Assembly: GCA_900105225.1 (NCBI GenBank)
Contig: LT629764.1
Span: 3,802,501-3,866,500, forward strand
Direction: 5' to 3'
Origin: Paenibacillaceae bacterium GAS479
GTDB taxonomy: Bacteria; Bacillota; Bacilli; Paenibacillales; Paenibacillaceae
DNA length: 64,000 nt
The position numbers and the translations under genes are program-made. The notes beneath the pieces were generated by a model that was not told the DNA's origin, made no database searches, and saw only the letters and a program-made list of their open reading frames with translations. How positions within the stretch are numbered: the first letter of the stretch is position 1; every line of letters begins with the position of its first letter. This document shows, piece after piece, positions 24,556 through 34,013 of this stretch.

Positions 24556-27500
24556 TATCCCTCCAGCACAATCTCATTCTGCTGTTCCTCCGGCAGCCAG
24601 AGCTTGTCCAAATCATGTAGCGACAGGCTGGCGCCAGTGCTCCGGTAAGGCCCTTGCAGAGGGGTGAAAGGAGCTTCCCGTCCATTAACCTTAACACGGA
24701 CGATCGGACCTCCGCCATGCAGATAGGTAATCCTTACCGGATGACCTGCGATGCGGAACTGCAGCGAAAGGCCGTCAAGCTCCTCTGGCAGCACCGGATC
24801 AAGCTCGAGAGTTTCAGCTCGGACACGAATGCCGAGGACGTTGGAAATGAGCTGATTCATGTAAATTCCGGGGCCGCTGGAATAAATCCGCCAGCCGCCT
24901 TTGACGGTGGCTTTTCCGGTGCGCAGTTCATCGAATCGTTCTGCAGCTTCGTAACGGGTGGAAAAATTACCGTCGGAGCTGCTGAAATAAGCATTGCTCT
25001 GCCGCAGCTCGGCATTTGGCACAGCCGCTTTGATGCCGATCGGATTGATGACTTGAAGCCCATGCCAGGCTTCGTCATTTTTGCCGAGCTTGGTCATCGC
25101 TTCGATGAAGCGGATATGTGCATGCACATACTGCAATCCAATTTCTCGTCCGAAGTTGGCAGCCTGCTCAGCTCTCTTGAAGCGTTTGCTCACTCCACCC
25201 TCGTAAGGAGCGGGACGATTCATCAAGCGTACACCGTCCGGGAAACTAAGCTCACGTTTGATGAGCTCGTAGTGTTGCTCGGCTTGGTCCCGCGATAGTA
25301 AACCCGCGATCATGGAACGTGTCATTGGCAGTAGGCGATACTTGATTCCGGTGCGGGTATCGGAAGGGTGGAGCCATTTTGCAGGCTTGCTTGGATCTTC
25401 TAGATACAGGAAGCCTGGAATGATATCATCCGGATTCATAAAGCGGTGGAAGTCGACACGAATCCCATCTGCGAGCTCTTTCAGTTGCTTGCCAAGCAAA
25501 CGCAGTTCCGGGGTTCCAGCGAGACTCTCGTTTGCATTAACCAACAAGCTTCCTAGCTGTTCCAACGTCTGGTAAGTCAGCGCGACCGTCCAACTGCTGG
25601 ACATGTTGGCTCTCAGCTCCGGGCTTGCCGGCTGCAGTGTATCATCCCAATCCCCATCGCCGTAAGCCGAGAGATGAGTTCCGTGCAGGAAACGGGAGAT
25701 CATGTAGTCCATCTGCCGTCTTACATGAAGGATCAGCGGCTCCTGAAGCTCCGTCAGCTCGAAAGAGTCGGAATCCGTATACGGTAGCTCAAGCCCGAGA
25801 ATATCAAAATCACCGGTAGCTGCGATATAATCACCGAGCAGTTTGAGCGGCCAGACAATGATGTCGCCATGGCAATCCTCTTGCTGGATACGGGAATAGC
25901 GGTCGAACATGAACCACTGCGGCCAGCCCCCGCTTTGCTCGTATTGATGGGAGTACACCAAGCGGATTATGTCGCGTACCGCTTCGTCCTGCCGGACGGC
26001 CAGAAAGTATTCTGCTGGCCCCTGACAAACATCCCTTGTGCCCCAAGCAGCACCACCGTACTGCTCCAGGCCATGCGGCGACGCAAAATGAACCCGCATA
26101 TTATGTGTGTACCACCAAGCCAGTATGTCCAGGCGAGATACGGCGGCATTGCCCTCGGGAAGCTCCAGGCGAAAGCCGTTCATCAGCTCCTTCATGCCCG
26201 TCCGATATTCCCTTGCGGCTGTTTCGAGCGAGGGAAATGAATTGGTAGACGGGGCGGAGTGTGCTAAAAGCTCGCTCTGCTCGGAAAGCTTGTCCTGCTC
26301 GGAAAGCTTGTCCTGCTCGGAAAGCTTGTCTTGCTCGGAAAGCTTGTCCTGCTCGGAAAGCTTGTCCTGCTCGGAAAGCTCGCGCTGCCCCAAAAGCTTG
26401 CTCTGCTCCGAAAGCTCGCTCTGCTCCTCAAACCCGCCCAACCGGCCGTCGATGACAAGTTTCCAGTCTGCTGAAGGCTCGGTTTCAAGTACGAGCAGCG
26501 GGGTGTCCGCCGCTTGCAGCTCCGGCATGAGCCGCCGCTCGTCAAGCACCAGCGCGGACGTTCCGTCCAACTGCAGCCGATAGGTTAGATGTGGGTACAC
26601 TCCGGCAATCGGAGAGCCTTCCCCCGGTGTAACCTCTAACATACCTTTGCCTACTCGTTTCATGTGGTAGGGGCGTTCACCCTCGCGCTCTCCCATGACG
26701 AGCTGAGCGGTAAGCAAATATCGACGCGGCCGGCCGTCCTCAGATGTTACTTGCAGCACAGCCTGAGGTTGATCAGCGCTTGTGTAACTCGTAACGACGA
26801 TCGTATCGTCCTTCAGCCGATAGACCCAGCGGGCATAGTTGAAGCCCATCTCGAACAAGCTAGGCAACGCGAGCAGCCGGTAAACGCCTTCGCTTTCAGC
26901 ATATAGCCGCAGCCCGGAAGCATGCTGCGCATTCAGAGCATTGCGGGTATGGCCGATTAGCTTGTTAAAAGAAGTATTGCCAACGACAAGCTGAGAATGG
27001 AATACGCCACACATATAGGCGGTTGAGCTGAGCAGCTCTGCGCCCGCCCGGTCCGGAGCGCCACTCATCAGAATGTGGCCATGCGGCCTTTCCATCAGTA
27101 GTTCCTTAGCCTTTGTCACGACATGAGCATACTCCGGGGTGAAAAAGGAGAGAAGCTCGCCATCCAGTCGGTCGCCATCCAGTCGCTCATCATCCAGTCG
27201 CTCATCATCCAGTCGGTCGCCATCCAGTTGCCTGTCATCCAGTCGGTCGCCACTCGGTCGCCCCTCATTCAGCCGTTCCTCCTCCAAACGCTGGGGGTAT
27301 CGTTCAATAAGCTCGGCAGAAGTTAGCGCCTCCGAATGAATCGGCTCACCAATATCGTCCGACCTGCGGGGCAGCGGCAGCCAAGGACCTGCCGCAGGTG
27401 GCAGTTGGTCCACATCTTGCCATGCCAGGCGTATATCTTCCTTGAATGCTTCCTCGGTTACAGCATCCCGGTGATCCTCTTGGAATAGCCCATAGAATAT

Positions 27501-28214
27501 GACCCGAGCGGTCGCGGCAGGTTTCAGCGGCTTGGATTGCAGCGCGGTATAAGCGAACTCATACTGACGGATTTCGGACGGCAATTGATCGGCCAGCAGC
27601 GCTTCGGGGGTATGTGAGTCTTTAAAGGTAAGGCCGAAGAAGGAAAATCCATCGGTTGAATAACTAGCCGCGCCGGTCAGTGAGCCCAACTGCAAATAAG
27701 GAAAACGACCATTTTGCGGCCCGTTCTGACGCGAACAAACCGCCCACCCGCGCTCCTCCGACTCATAGACGCTGTGATCGATATATTGTGAGTTGTAAGC
27801 TTCGTTGCTGCGGACAGTGCCCATAACAGCAAGCCCTATATCTTGACCGTAAACCAGATCGGCCTCCAGTTCTGGATCATTCGCTTCGAGCTTAATATCC
27901 CAAAACCAAACATAACTGGAGGACAGCAAAAAGCTGACCTCGTAGCGAACCCCTTGTGCTTCTCCGCGCCAGGTGAAACGTGAGTCCTCGCGGCAAACGA
28001 GGCTGCCCGAACGGGAGCCGAGCAGCGGATGGACTGCCCATCCATCCTTGCTGCGAACCCGCAAATAAAGTCCGCTAAGCGAACCATCGATTGGGTGTGC
28101 GGCTAACTGATTCAACTGAATTCCGTCGGCCATCGCCTCCATAAGATCACCAGTTGGCAGAAATGTAAATGACATTTTTCCGTTATCCAGCTTCCAATGC
28201 TCATAATTTGTCAT
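24555..28214 (-). CDS. GH94-clan glycoside phosphorylase, probably a beta-glucan phosphorylase (GH161/GH149/GH94 type)
   Basis: 1219 residues, cytoplasmic (no signal peptide). An N-terminal beta-sandwich (about 1-270), a further beta-rich region, then an (alpha/alpha)6 barrel with GGAAWGTRDVCQGPAEYF, GGWPQWFMFDRYS and an acidic GDGDWDD motif (852-858), the position of the catalytic acid in this clan, and a C-terminal beta domain. Such enzymes split beta-glucans with phosphate, releasing glucose-1-phosphate. Size and neighbours best fit the long beta-1,3-glucan phosphorylases reported from Paenibacillus (GH161), an inference. Two repeat insertions interrupt it: GDRLD-type (about 308-353) and SEQDKL-type (about 595-651). 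Precedes the LacI gene; divergent from the importer. Confidence 0.75.
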   Translation of the reverse strand: MTNYEHWKLDNGKMSFTFLPTGDLMEAMADGIQLNQLAAHPIDGSLSGLYLRVRSKDGWAVHPLLGSRSGSLVCREDSRFTWRGEAQGVRYEVSFLLSSSYVWFWDIKLEANDPELEADLVYGQDIGLAVMGTVRSNEAYNSQYIDHSVYESEERGWAVCSRQNGPQNGRFPYLQLGSLTGAASYSTDGFSFFGLTFKDSHTPEALLADQLPSEIRQYEFAYTALQSKPLKPAATARVIFYGLFQEDHRDAVTEEAFKEDIRLAWQDVDQLPPAAGPWLPLPRRSDDIGEPIHSEALTSAELIERYPQRLEEERLNEGRPSGDRLDDRQLDGDRLDDERLDDERLDGDRLDGELLSFFTPEYAHVVTKAKELLMERPHGHILMSGAPDRAGAELLSSTAYMCGVFHSQLVVGNTSFNKLIGHTRNALNAQHASGLRLYAESEGVYRLLALPSLFEMGFNYARWVYRLKDDTIVVTSYTSADQPQAVLQVTSEDGRPRRYLLTAQLVMGEREGERPYHMKRVGKGMLEVTPGEGSPIAGVYPHLTYRLQLDGTSALVLDERRLMPELQAADTPLLVLETEPSADWKLVIDGRLGGFEEQSELSEQSKLLGQRELSEQDKLSEQDKLSEQDKLSEQDKLSEQDKLSEQSELLAHSAPSTNSFPSLETAAREYRTGMKELMNGFRLELPEGNAAVSRLDILAWWYTHNMRVHFASPHGLEQYGGAAWGTRDVCQGPAEYFLAVRQDEAVRDIIRLVYSHQYEQSGGWPQWFMFDRYSRIQQEDCHGDIIVWPLKLLGDYIAATGDFDILGLELPYTDSDSFELTELQEPLILHVRRQMDYMISRFLHGTHLSAYGDGDWDDTLQPASPELRANMSSSWTVALTYQTLEQLGSLLVNANESLAGTPELRLLGKQLKELADGIRVDFHRFMNPDDIIPGFLYLEDPSKPAKWLHPSDTRTGIKYRLLPMTRSMIAGLLSRDQAEQHYELIKRELSFPDGVRLMNRPAPYEGGVSKRFKRAEQAANFGREIGLQYVHAHIRFIEAMTKLGKNDEAWHGLQVINPIGIKAAVPNAELRQSNAYFSSSDGNFSTRYEAAERFDELRTGKATVKGGWRIYSSGPGIYMNQLISNVLGIRVRAETLELDPVLPEELDGLSLQFRIAGHPVRITYLHGGGPIVRVKVNGREAPFTPLQGPYRSTGASLSLHDLDKLWLPEEQQNEIVLEG
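26263..26424 (-). repeat. 18-bp in-frame minisatellite inside the phosphorylase gene
   Basis: Nine 18-bp units; the central five are TCGGAAAGCTTGTCCTGC with at most one change and encode SEQDKL repeats on the minus strand. Outer units are diverged. The tract adds a hydrophilic, probably disordered loop of about 55 residues. Confidence 0.9.
27160..27264 (-). repeat. 15-bp in-frame minisatellite inside the phosphorylase gene
   Basis: Seven 15-bp units of the form CATCCAGTCGGTCGC, encoding GDRLD/DERLD repeats on the minus strand; a second unrelated repeat in the same gene. Confidence 0.85.
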
Positions 28215-28580
28215 ATTAGATTCCTCCTTCTATGCCATTAAAAGAATAGATTCGCTCTGGAAAAGTCGCGATTAGAAGATAAAGCTTCAACACTGATTCT
28301 TATTCCACTAAAAACGGGTAGTGCAAAGAGCAAGGGATAATAAGAAGCCTTGAAATACAGAAGCTACCAGGAATCTCTTATTTAATATAAACGTTTCGAT
28401 TTGGAGTAAAACGATTATATATGGAGTAAGAGAAATAATGAATTTTACGTATTAAGATAAAATTCTTCTCCATTATACCCTGATAAGTGTGTATAATGGA
28501 AATTGAATGCGATTTCATTTCTTTTTTTAAGCATAATAGAAACGTTTCTATTAGTCGATTTAGACGGGGAGGCAACACGA
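28215..28580. promoter_or_regulatory. Divergent control region, phosphorylase operon / importer, with two LacI-type operators
   Basis: 366 bp. A perfect 16-bp palindrome ATAGAAACGTTTCTAT (28536-28551) sits 30 bp before the importer start codon, and a second AAACGTTT site (28389-28396) lies mid-region. Together they could let the adjacent LacI regulator control both directions. An AT-rich tract between them may hold the promoters. No gene seen. Confidence 0.7.
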
Positions 28581-29819
28581 ATGCGGATCAAATCAGGCAG
28601 CGCTATCTTGATCGGTGTCCTCATGGCAGGGAGCCTGCTGGCCGGCTGCTCATCCGGTGAAGAGGAAAGCGGGGGCAAAACAACGCTGAATGTATGGGCG
28701 ATGGGCGACAGCAGCAAGCCAATGGAAGAGATGGCAACCGCCTTCAGCAAAGAGAACCCGGATATTGTAGTAAAGGTCCAGACAATCCCTTGGGGCAGTG
28801 CGCATGACAAGCTGGTTACAGCTGTTGCTTCCAAGAAGGGACCAGATGTATTGCAGATGGGAAGCACATGGATGGCTGAATTCGGCAACGCGGGAGCGCT
28901 GGCTGATTTGACCGATGAGCTTGGCAAGTATCCTGAGCTTGCTCCAGAGAACTTTTTCGAGGGGACAGTCAACTCCAATAGATATGAAGGAAAAGCGATC
29001 GGTGTGCCTTGGCTAGCGGAAACACGTGTCCTATTTTATCGAACAGATCTGTTGAAGTCCGTCGGTTACGAGAGCGCTCCTAAAACATGGGATGAGCTGG
29101 AGGACGCTGCACGCAAGCTGACCGAGCGTGGGTCCGGGATGTACGGATTCAATGTAGATGTCAAGGAGCCAACTTTCAGCTTCATGTTTGCACGGCAGAA
29201 CGGCTCCGGTTTGATTCAGGACGGTCAGGCTCAGTTCGAGCAAGCTCCGTTCCGGGAAGCAGTTGATTATTTGGACGGTTTTATCCAGAAGGGTTATTCT
29301 CCGGTAGACCTTGGCCTAGATACGACGCAAACCTTTGGCGGAAAAGGCATCGTGCCGATGTTTATTAGCGGGCCGTGGGTCATTAAGCAGGTGAGGGATC
29401 AGGTTCCGGATGTCGAAGGAAAATGGGCGACAGCGGTGCTTCCGGCAAAAGAGAACAACATCAGCTCGCTTGGCGGCTCGAACCTGAGCGTTTTCGAATT
29501 TTCCAAGAAGAAGGATGAGGCGCTGAAATTCATCGCATTCCTCAGCCGAACGGAAAACCAGTTGATGTGGATGGACGCCACCGGGGAGCTGCCTGCAAGC
29601 AAGAAGGCATGGGAAGACCCGAAACTTAGCGACGACCCCAATATGAAAGTAGTAGGCGAACAATTGAAACAGGCTGAACCGATGCCAATCGTCGGTCCAT
29701 GGGATCGAATCTCGCAAAATTATCTGAAGACGTTTGAGCGAATATTCCGTACGGACGAGGATCATGACAAGTTGCTCCAGGAATTCAACTCGATGGCGCA
29801 GCGTTGGCTGGACCGATAA
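28581..29819 (+). CDS. Sugar-binding lipoprotein of the second ABC importer
   Basis: 412 residues; ATG 28581 behind GGGGAGG (an upstream in-frame ATG at 28503 would put the signal peptide out of place). Lipoprotein signal with lipobox LLAGC, then a family 1 solute-binding domain (WAMGDSSKPMEEMATAFSKE, GKAIGVPWLAETRVLFYR, SLGGSNLSVFE). First gene of a binding protein-permease-permease operon divergent from the phosphorylase, so the likely cargo is the phosphorylase substrate, a beta-gluco-oligosaccharide. Four tandem 9-bp units at the stop give four in-frame stop codons. Confidence 0.92.
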   Translation: MRIKSGSAILIGVLMAGSLLAGCSSGEEESGGKTTLNVWAMGDSSKPMEEMATAFSKENPDIVVKVQTIPWGSAHDKLVTAVASKKGPDVLQMGSTWMAEFGNAGALADLTDELGKYPELAPENFFEGTVNSNRYEGKAIGVPWLAETRVLFYRTDLLKSVGYESAPKTWDELEDAARKLTERGSGMYGFNVDVKEPTFSFMFARQNGSGLIQDGQAQFEQAPFREAVDYLDGFIQKGYSPVDLGLDTTQTFGGKGIVPMFISGPWVIKQVRDQVPDVEGKWATAVLPAKENNISSLGGSNLSVFEFSKKKDEALKFIAFLSRTENQLMWMDATGELPASKKAWEDPKLSDDPNMKVVGEQLKQAEPMPIVGPWDRISQNYLKTFERIFRTDEDHDKLLQEFNSMAQRWLDR

Positions 29820-29847
29820 CACCGATAAGACCGATAAGACCGATAAG
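29812..29847 (+). repeat. 9-bp tandem repeat over the binding-protein stop codon
   Basis: ACCGATAAG-type units start at 29812, 29821, 29830 and 29839; since the period is 9, every copy supplies an in-frame TAA. Confidence 0.85.
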
Positions 29848-29867
29848 TCTGGAAAGGAAGTGGAAAG

Positions 29868-30752
29868 ATGAAAGGCTCCTCTAAAGCGGCTCCTTGGGTA
29901 TTCATCGGTCCAACTCTGCTGCTGCTCGCTGTATTTTCCCTGTTACCTATTCTCGTAGCCGCAGGCATCAGCTTGACTGACATGGATTTGGCCGGACTCG
30001 CGAACTATTCCAATATTGAGTTCGTCGGCATTAAAAACTACATCGATGTGCTCACCGATCCAGTGTTCCTGAAGGCGATTTTGAATACGCTCTTTTATGT
30101 CATAATCGGGGTGCCGTTGGTCGTTGCATGTTCGCTTGGCGTGGCTCTGCTGATCAATATGGGCCAATCCCGCATTTTTAAAATGTTCCGTGTTGTCTAC
30201 TATATGCCTTCTGTAACCAACGTCGTTGCGGTCGCTGTCGTCTGGATGTACTTGTACAATCCCGGAATCGGGCTGTTCAACTATTTGCTTAACTCGCTTG
30301 GCCTTGGCAGCGTGCCATGGCTGACGGAACCGACGGTTGCCAAGCTGTCGCTCATCCTGCTGGCGCTCTGGCGCAGTATCGGACTGAATATGATCATATT
30401 CATTGCCGCGCTGCAAGGAATCAGCAAATCCTATTACGAAGCCGCTCAGTTGGACGGGGCGACAAGCTGGCAGCAAATGCGCTATATTACCGTACCGATG
30501 ATGCGATTCGCCATCTTTTTTGTCACCATTACGACGATGATCGGCTGGCTGCAATTTTTTGAGGAACCGTTCGTTATGACTCAAGGAGGACCGCTGGACG
30601 GTACGCTGTCGGCTTCGCTGTTCATCTATCAGAATGGCTTCCAGTTCAGCAGCTTCGGCTTCGCTGCGGCAGGCTCGTTCGTGCTGTTTTTCCTCATTAT
30701 CATCATTACGCTGCTCCAGCTGAAGCTTCAGCGGAAGCAAGCCGAGGAATAG
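29868..30752 (+). CDS. Sugar ABC permease, MalF/UgpA type (second importer)
   Basis: 294 residues, six spans, EAA loop YEAAQLDGATSWQQMRYITVP. ATG 29868 follows GGAAGTGG; 48 bp after the binding-protein stop. CUT1 membrane subunit; again no ATPase gene nearby, so a shared ATPase is expected. Confidence 0.92.
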   Translation: MKGSSKAAPWVFIGPTLLLLAVFSLLPILVAAGISLTDMDLAGLANYSNIEFVGIKNYIDVLTDPVFLKAILNTLFYVIIGVPLVVACSLGVALLINMGQSRIFKMFRVVYYMPSVTNVVAVAVVWMYLYNPGIGLFNYLLNSLGLGSVPWLTEPTVAKLSLILLALWRSIGLNMIIFIAALQGISKSYYEAAQLDGATSWQQMRYITVPMMRFAIFFVTITTMIGWLQFFEEPFVMTQGGPLDGTLSASLFIYQNGFQFSSFGFAAAGSFVLFFLIIIITLLQLKLQRKQAEE

Positions 30753-30764
30753 GAGGGATTGTAT

Positions 30765-31634
30765 ATGCAGCAGCAACCTGTCGTATCCGCCCCAGCGGCC
30801 AAAATAAAAAAGACATCCTCAAGCGGCAAGGCGTTCCAATGGACTTCTGGCATCATACTTGGTGTCATAGGCGTGGCAATGGTTCTGCCATTCGTATGGA
30901 TGATTCTTTCCTCCTTCAAAACTGAAGCCGAGGTCAAGCAGATTCCGCCAACCTTCTTGCCGGAGAGCTTCACGCTCGACAGCTTCAAGATGTTATTCAC
31001 GGAAATGGATTTTGGCACCTACCTTGGTAATACTCTTTTGATTACGTTATTTTCATTCATCGGCTTGCTGCTTAATGCGATGGCTGGTTTTGGCTTCGCA
31101 CGCTATAACTTCAAGGGCCGCGATGGCATGTTCTTCTTCGTCCTGGCGACGATGATGATTCCCGGCCAGGTTACGATGATTCCGGTATACCTGATTCTGA
31201 ACAGTATGAGCCTCACCAATACGATGATCGGAATCGTACTGCCCGGTTTCATCAGTGCTTTTGGCATCTTTTTATTCCGGCAATTCATGAGCACGCTGCC
31301 TGAAGAAATCATGGAAGCGACCCGCCTGGATGGCGCTAGCGAGTATCGGCTATTTGCTCAGGTGGCGCTGCCAATGTCTAAGCCGATTTTGGCGGTACAG
31401 GCGATTCTGACGTTTATCGCAGGCTGGAACAGCTTCCTATGGCCGCTCATCATCGCCAATGACGAGAAGCTGTATACACTCTCTGTCGGCCTTCAGCTAT
31501 TGAAGGGACAGAACGGCACCAACTTTGCTCTGCAAATGGCCGGAGCTTCCTTTATGGTCGTGCCGATCCTCATTATTTTCATCCTTTTCCAGCGGCAAAT
31601 TATTGAGAATTACAATATATCCGGGATCAAGTAA
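30765..31634 (+). CDS. Sugar ABC permease, MalG/UgpE type (second importer)
   Basis: 289 residues. ATG 30765 with AGGAGG 8 nt upstream; a TTG at 30759 is in frame but worse placed. Cytoplasmic N-terminus, six spans, EAA loop MEATRLDGASEYRLFAQVALP. Last gene of the importer operon, 12 bp after the first permease, followed by a strong terminator. Confidence 0.92.
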   Translation: MQQQPVVSAPAAKIKKTSSSGKAFQWTSGIILGVIGVAMVLPFVWMILSSFKTEAEVKQIPPTFLPESFTLDSFKMLFTEMDFGTYLGNTLLITLFSFIGLLLNAMAGFGFARYNFKGRDGMFFFVLATMMIPGQVTMIPVYLILNSMSLTNTMIGIVLPGFISAFGIFLFRQFMSTLPEEIMEATRLDGASEYRLFAQVALPMSKPILAVQAILTFIAGWNSFLWPLIIANDEKLYTLSVGLQLLKGQNGTNFALQMAGASFMVVPILIIFILFQRQIIENYNISGIK

Positions 31635-31655
31635 GCGAAGGATTATATCCATAAT

Positions 31656-31700
31656 AGGGCTGTTCCCAGTCACGCATGTGACTTGGGACAGCCCTGTTTT
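31656..31700 (+). terminator. Terminator of the second importer operon
   Basis: AGGGCTGT-CCCAGTCAC pairs with GTGACT-GGGACAGCCCT around a GCAT loop, then GTTTT. Confidence 0.85.
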
Positions 31701-31713
31701 CATATTGTAAAAT

Positions 31714-31758
31714 AACAACGGGAGGATAATGAGTTAGGCTTATTGTCCTCCCGTTGTT
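31714..31758 (-). terminator. Terminator for the DUF4127 gene (minus strand)
   Basis: AACAACGGGAGGA (31714-31726) pairs with TCCTCCCGTTGTT (31746-31758); on the minus strand it is followed by a T-rich ATTTTAC. It lies 65 bp past the DUF4127 stop. Confidence 0.7.
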
Positions 31759-31824
31759 GCTGATGCGTTTAAATTTCTTTTCTGTTTTGGGGCTTCCGGG
31801 ACCCCTCGTTGTGATAGGGGGAAA

Positions 31825-33543
31825 TCAATGTAGAACAACAGTAGGGCTTAACGTTATTTCAAATGCACGCCCCCAAATAAAGTTTGGATTCTCATAGTCG
31901 AGGGAGGCATTGCGGTAATCTTCCAATTTCCATGTAGAGCCGCAAATTTGTTTTACATTATGAGCAGCAGTTGTATTTTCGCCCAGAAAGGCATTTTTGG
32001 CACGAAGTTCAGCCGTTTGGACCTGCATTCCATCCCGTAGCATACCAATCATATGTTGGTAGTCTTCTGGTGAGTTGAAAAGAAGCATATTTTGATCGGC
32101 TATCGTTGACGGCAAGTTGGCATACTTCATATTCGCTCTCGAATATGCCCTTATTTCGGCAATGGCGATTTTTTTATAATTGTAGTCTTTCAGGAAACGT
32201 TTAAAGAGAAGTGAGCCATGCGCATTAACAGCATCGTTAAGGGAGGCTGTACGCGTTTCTGTAACGAGGAAGGCATACCTTGCCTGTCCCATACCAAGCG
32301 ATATCCCGATTTTGTTCCCCGCTGTATTCCAGGCGCTGTATCCTAAAATGCACCCGGTAAACGGGCTTGCAAGTAGTGCATCTGTAACTGTGGGATCAGC
32401 CGTACCGCCTCCAACAAAGTCAATTACGACGGTCGCTCTTCGTTCCGCTCCGTTGGTATTGATGCGGCTTACCGCATTGGAAGCCTGATCAGCTGCTGTG
32501 ATAGCTATAATTTCAATATCGGGTGAACCTGTCACGAACTGGCCGCCGATCATGTCCACATGCCGTAAAATGTTATCATGCACATTCATATATTCATAGG
32601 CATTAATGATTGTGGAGCCGTGAGGACCATAATATTGAACGGCGTATTTCGGCTTATCTCCGCATCGATACAATTGGTTAGCCATGCGAGCGACAAGGGA
32701 GTGTCCCAAGCCGTCCGCATCAGGCAGGATGATGGCGCGATTCGGATTTTGGCCTCCGCTGCCGCCAAGCGAATTATTGATATAATTTTCCACAAAGCGG
32801 ATTTCGTTTATTTGCACACCTTGCGTTTTGGCATCGTCTACACCAACAGCTAGGAAATCGATGCAACCGAGCCGAGTAAGCTGGTCCAAGATGTAGTAAT
32901 TTGTTTTGAATTTATGTTGCCGAGCATTGTAATACTGGGTTTTATTAAATTGTACGGTGTCTCCATACGAAGTGCCGCTGTCGGAAACATTATATCCATT
33001 CAATATATCGTTAAAAGCAGTGAATGTTTTCCGTGCTTTCCCCATAAGTTCACGAGATTCGTTGTAGGCATCAAAATTAAGCCCTTCAACAAACGCGCTA
33101 GTTGCCAGTCGCATGATAGTATCGAACACATAGATCGGCTTATTTGGATAGCGCCCTTTAATCTGGCGGATTACGTCAAGCAAATCAGTCGTAGTAGAGT
33201 CAAAGCTAGGAAAATCCCCTCCGCCGCTTGTCCGTAAGCGCCTGCTTCCGATAAGCCCGCCATAGGCCAGCATATCGCTGGAAATAATGAAGCCTTCAAC
33301 CGAAGCGGCATGTTTTAAGATGAATTTACGAATAGCTGCCGTGTTGCCGAAAGCAGGTGAAGAAGTGCCAATAAGATTAAGTTTGTCGGCTTCAACCGAT
33401 TCGGTGGCAACCGAATCAATGCGGTTCCGAATGTCGCTCAAGCTAGGGACAATCAATTTGAGGCCTGCCGATTGCCCTTGCTTAATCACATCATCCAAGT
33501 TAACGGGACGATCATCTAACGGTACGTAGAGTACTTTTTTCAT
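31825..33543 (-). CDS. DUF4127 family protein
   Basis: 572 residues starting KKVLYVPLDDRPVNLDDV, the hallmark opening of DUF4127 proteins; further conserved-looking stretches are SSDMLAYGGLIGSR, FLAVGVDDAKTQGVQINE, PDADGLGHSLVARM and YSAWNTAGNKIGISLGMG. No signal peptide, so probably cytoplasmic. Function of the family is not established. ATG 33543 with GGGGAATG upstream. It stands alone, with a long leader. Confidence 0.85.
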   Translation of the reverse strand: MKKVLYVPLDDRPVNLDDVIKQGQSAGLKLIVPSLSDIRNRIDSVATESVEADKLNLIGTSSPAFGNTAAIRKFILKHAASVEGFIISSDMLAYGGLIGSRRLRTSGGGDFPSFDSTTTDLLDVIRQIKGRYPNKPIYVFDTIMRLATSAFVEGLNFDAYNESRELMGKARKTFTAFNDILNGYNVSDSGTSYGDTVQFNKTQYYNARQHKFKTNYYILDQLTRLGCIDFLAVGVDDAKTQGVQINEIRFVENYINNSLGGSGGQNPNRAIILPDADGLGHSLVARMANQLYRCGDKPKYAVQYYGPHGSTIINAYEYMNVHDNILRHVDMIGGQFVTGSPDIEIIAITAADQASNAVSRINTNGAERRATVVIDFVGGGTADPTVTDALLASPFTGCILGYSAWNTAGNKIGISLGMGQARYAFLVTETRTASLNDAVNAHGSLLFKRFLKDYNYKKIAIAEIRAYSRANMKYANLPSTIADQNMLLFNSPEDYQHMIGMLRDGMQVQTAELRAKNAFLGENTTAAHNVKQICGSTWKLEDYRNASLDYENPNFIWGRAFEITLSPTVVLH

Positions 33544-33906
33544 CCTAAATTCATTCCCCTTTTTCGAATGGGCTAGGTCGCTTCGACCCTCAATATACAG
33601 AGCTTTCGAAAATCATTCCTCCTTGTGGAGGTAACCGATTCGGTAGCTCTTGAACCATCAGTTTACTTTTGAAGTGCGCAGTAAAACTGGCTTTCGCAGG
33701 TTCGATTTCGTACGATTTTCGTACAAGGAACTCTCGCGTTTTGGGAACTCCTCCTTAAAATCGTATTTTTCTAAAAATAGGAAGAATAAGGGATGATTAA
33801 CAACTAAAATAAGAACATTTGTTCGTTATTTACTTATCTTAACATAGATTCTCCTCTATGGGGCATTAATTTTAGAAAATGTTGGGCCCTACCACCGCGA
33901 TACAAA

Positions 33907-33955
33907 AAATGGACTGGCTCTAGGTCATGAAAATGACCTTTGAGCCAGTCCATTT
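33907..33955 (-). terminator. Strong hairpin, minus-strand terminator of the CBM9-like gene
   Basis: AAATGGACTGGCTC-AGGTCAT pairs over about 21 bp around a GAAA tetraloop; on the minus strand it is followed by TTTTTTG. Confidence 0.75.
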
Positions 33956-34013
33956 ATATACTAACGAAACTCAGAGAACTTATTCCCTCTCAAACACAGG
34001 GTTTGCATTAGCT

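Noticed and set aside
26107-26583. Plus-strand repeat proteins opposite the SEQDKL tract
   Set aside because: Shadow of the minus-strand phosphorylase gene; created by the 18-bp periodicity.
33880-33960. T-box-like leader (ACCGCG followed by a terminator hairpin, plus strand)
   Set aside because: The sequence before ACCGCG does not match the AGGGTGG part, and no plus-strand gene lies downstream; the hairpin is better explained as a minus-strand terminator.
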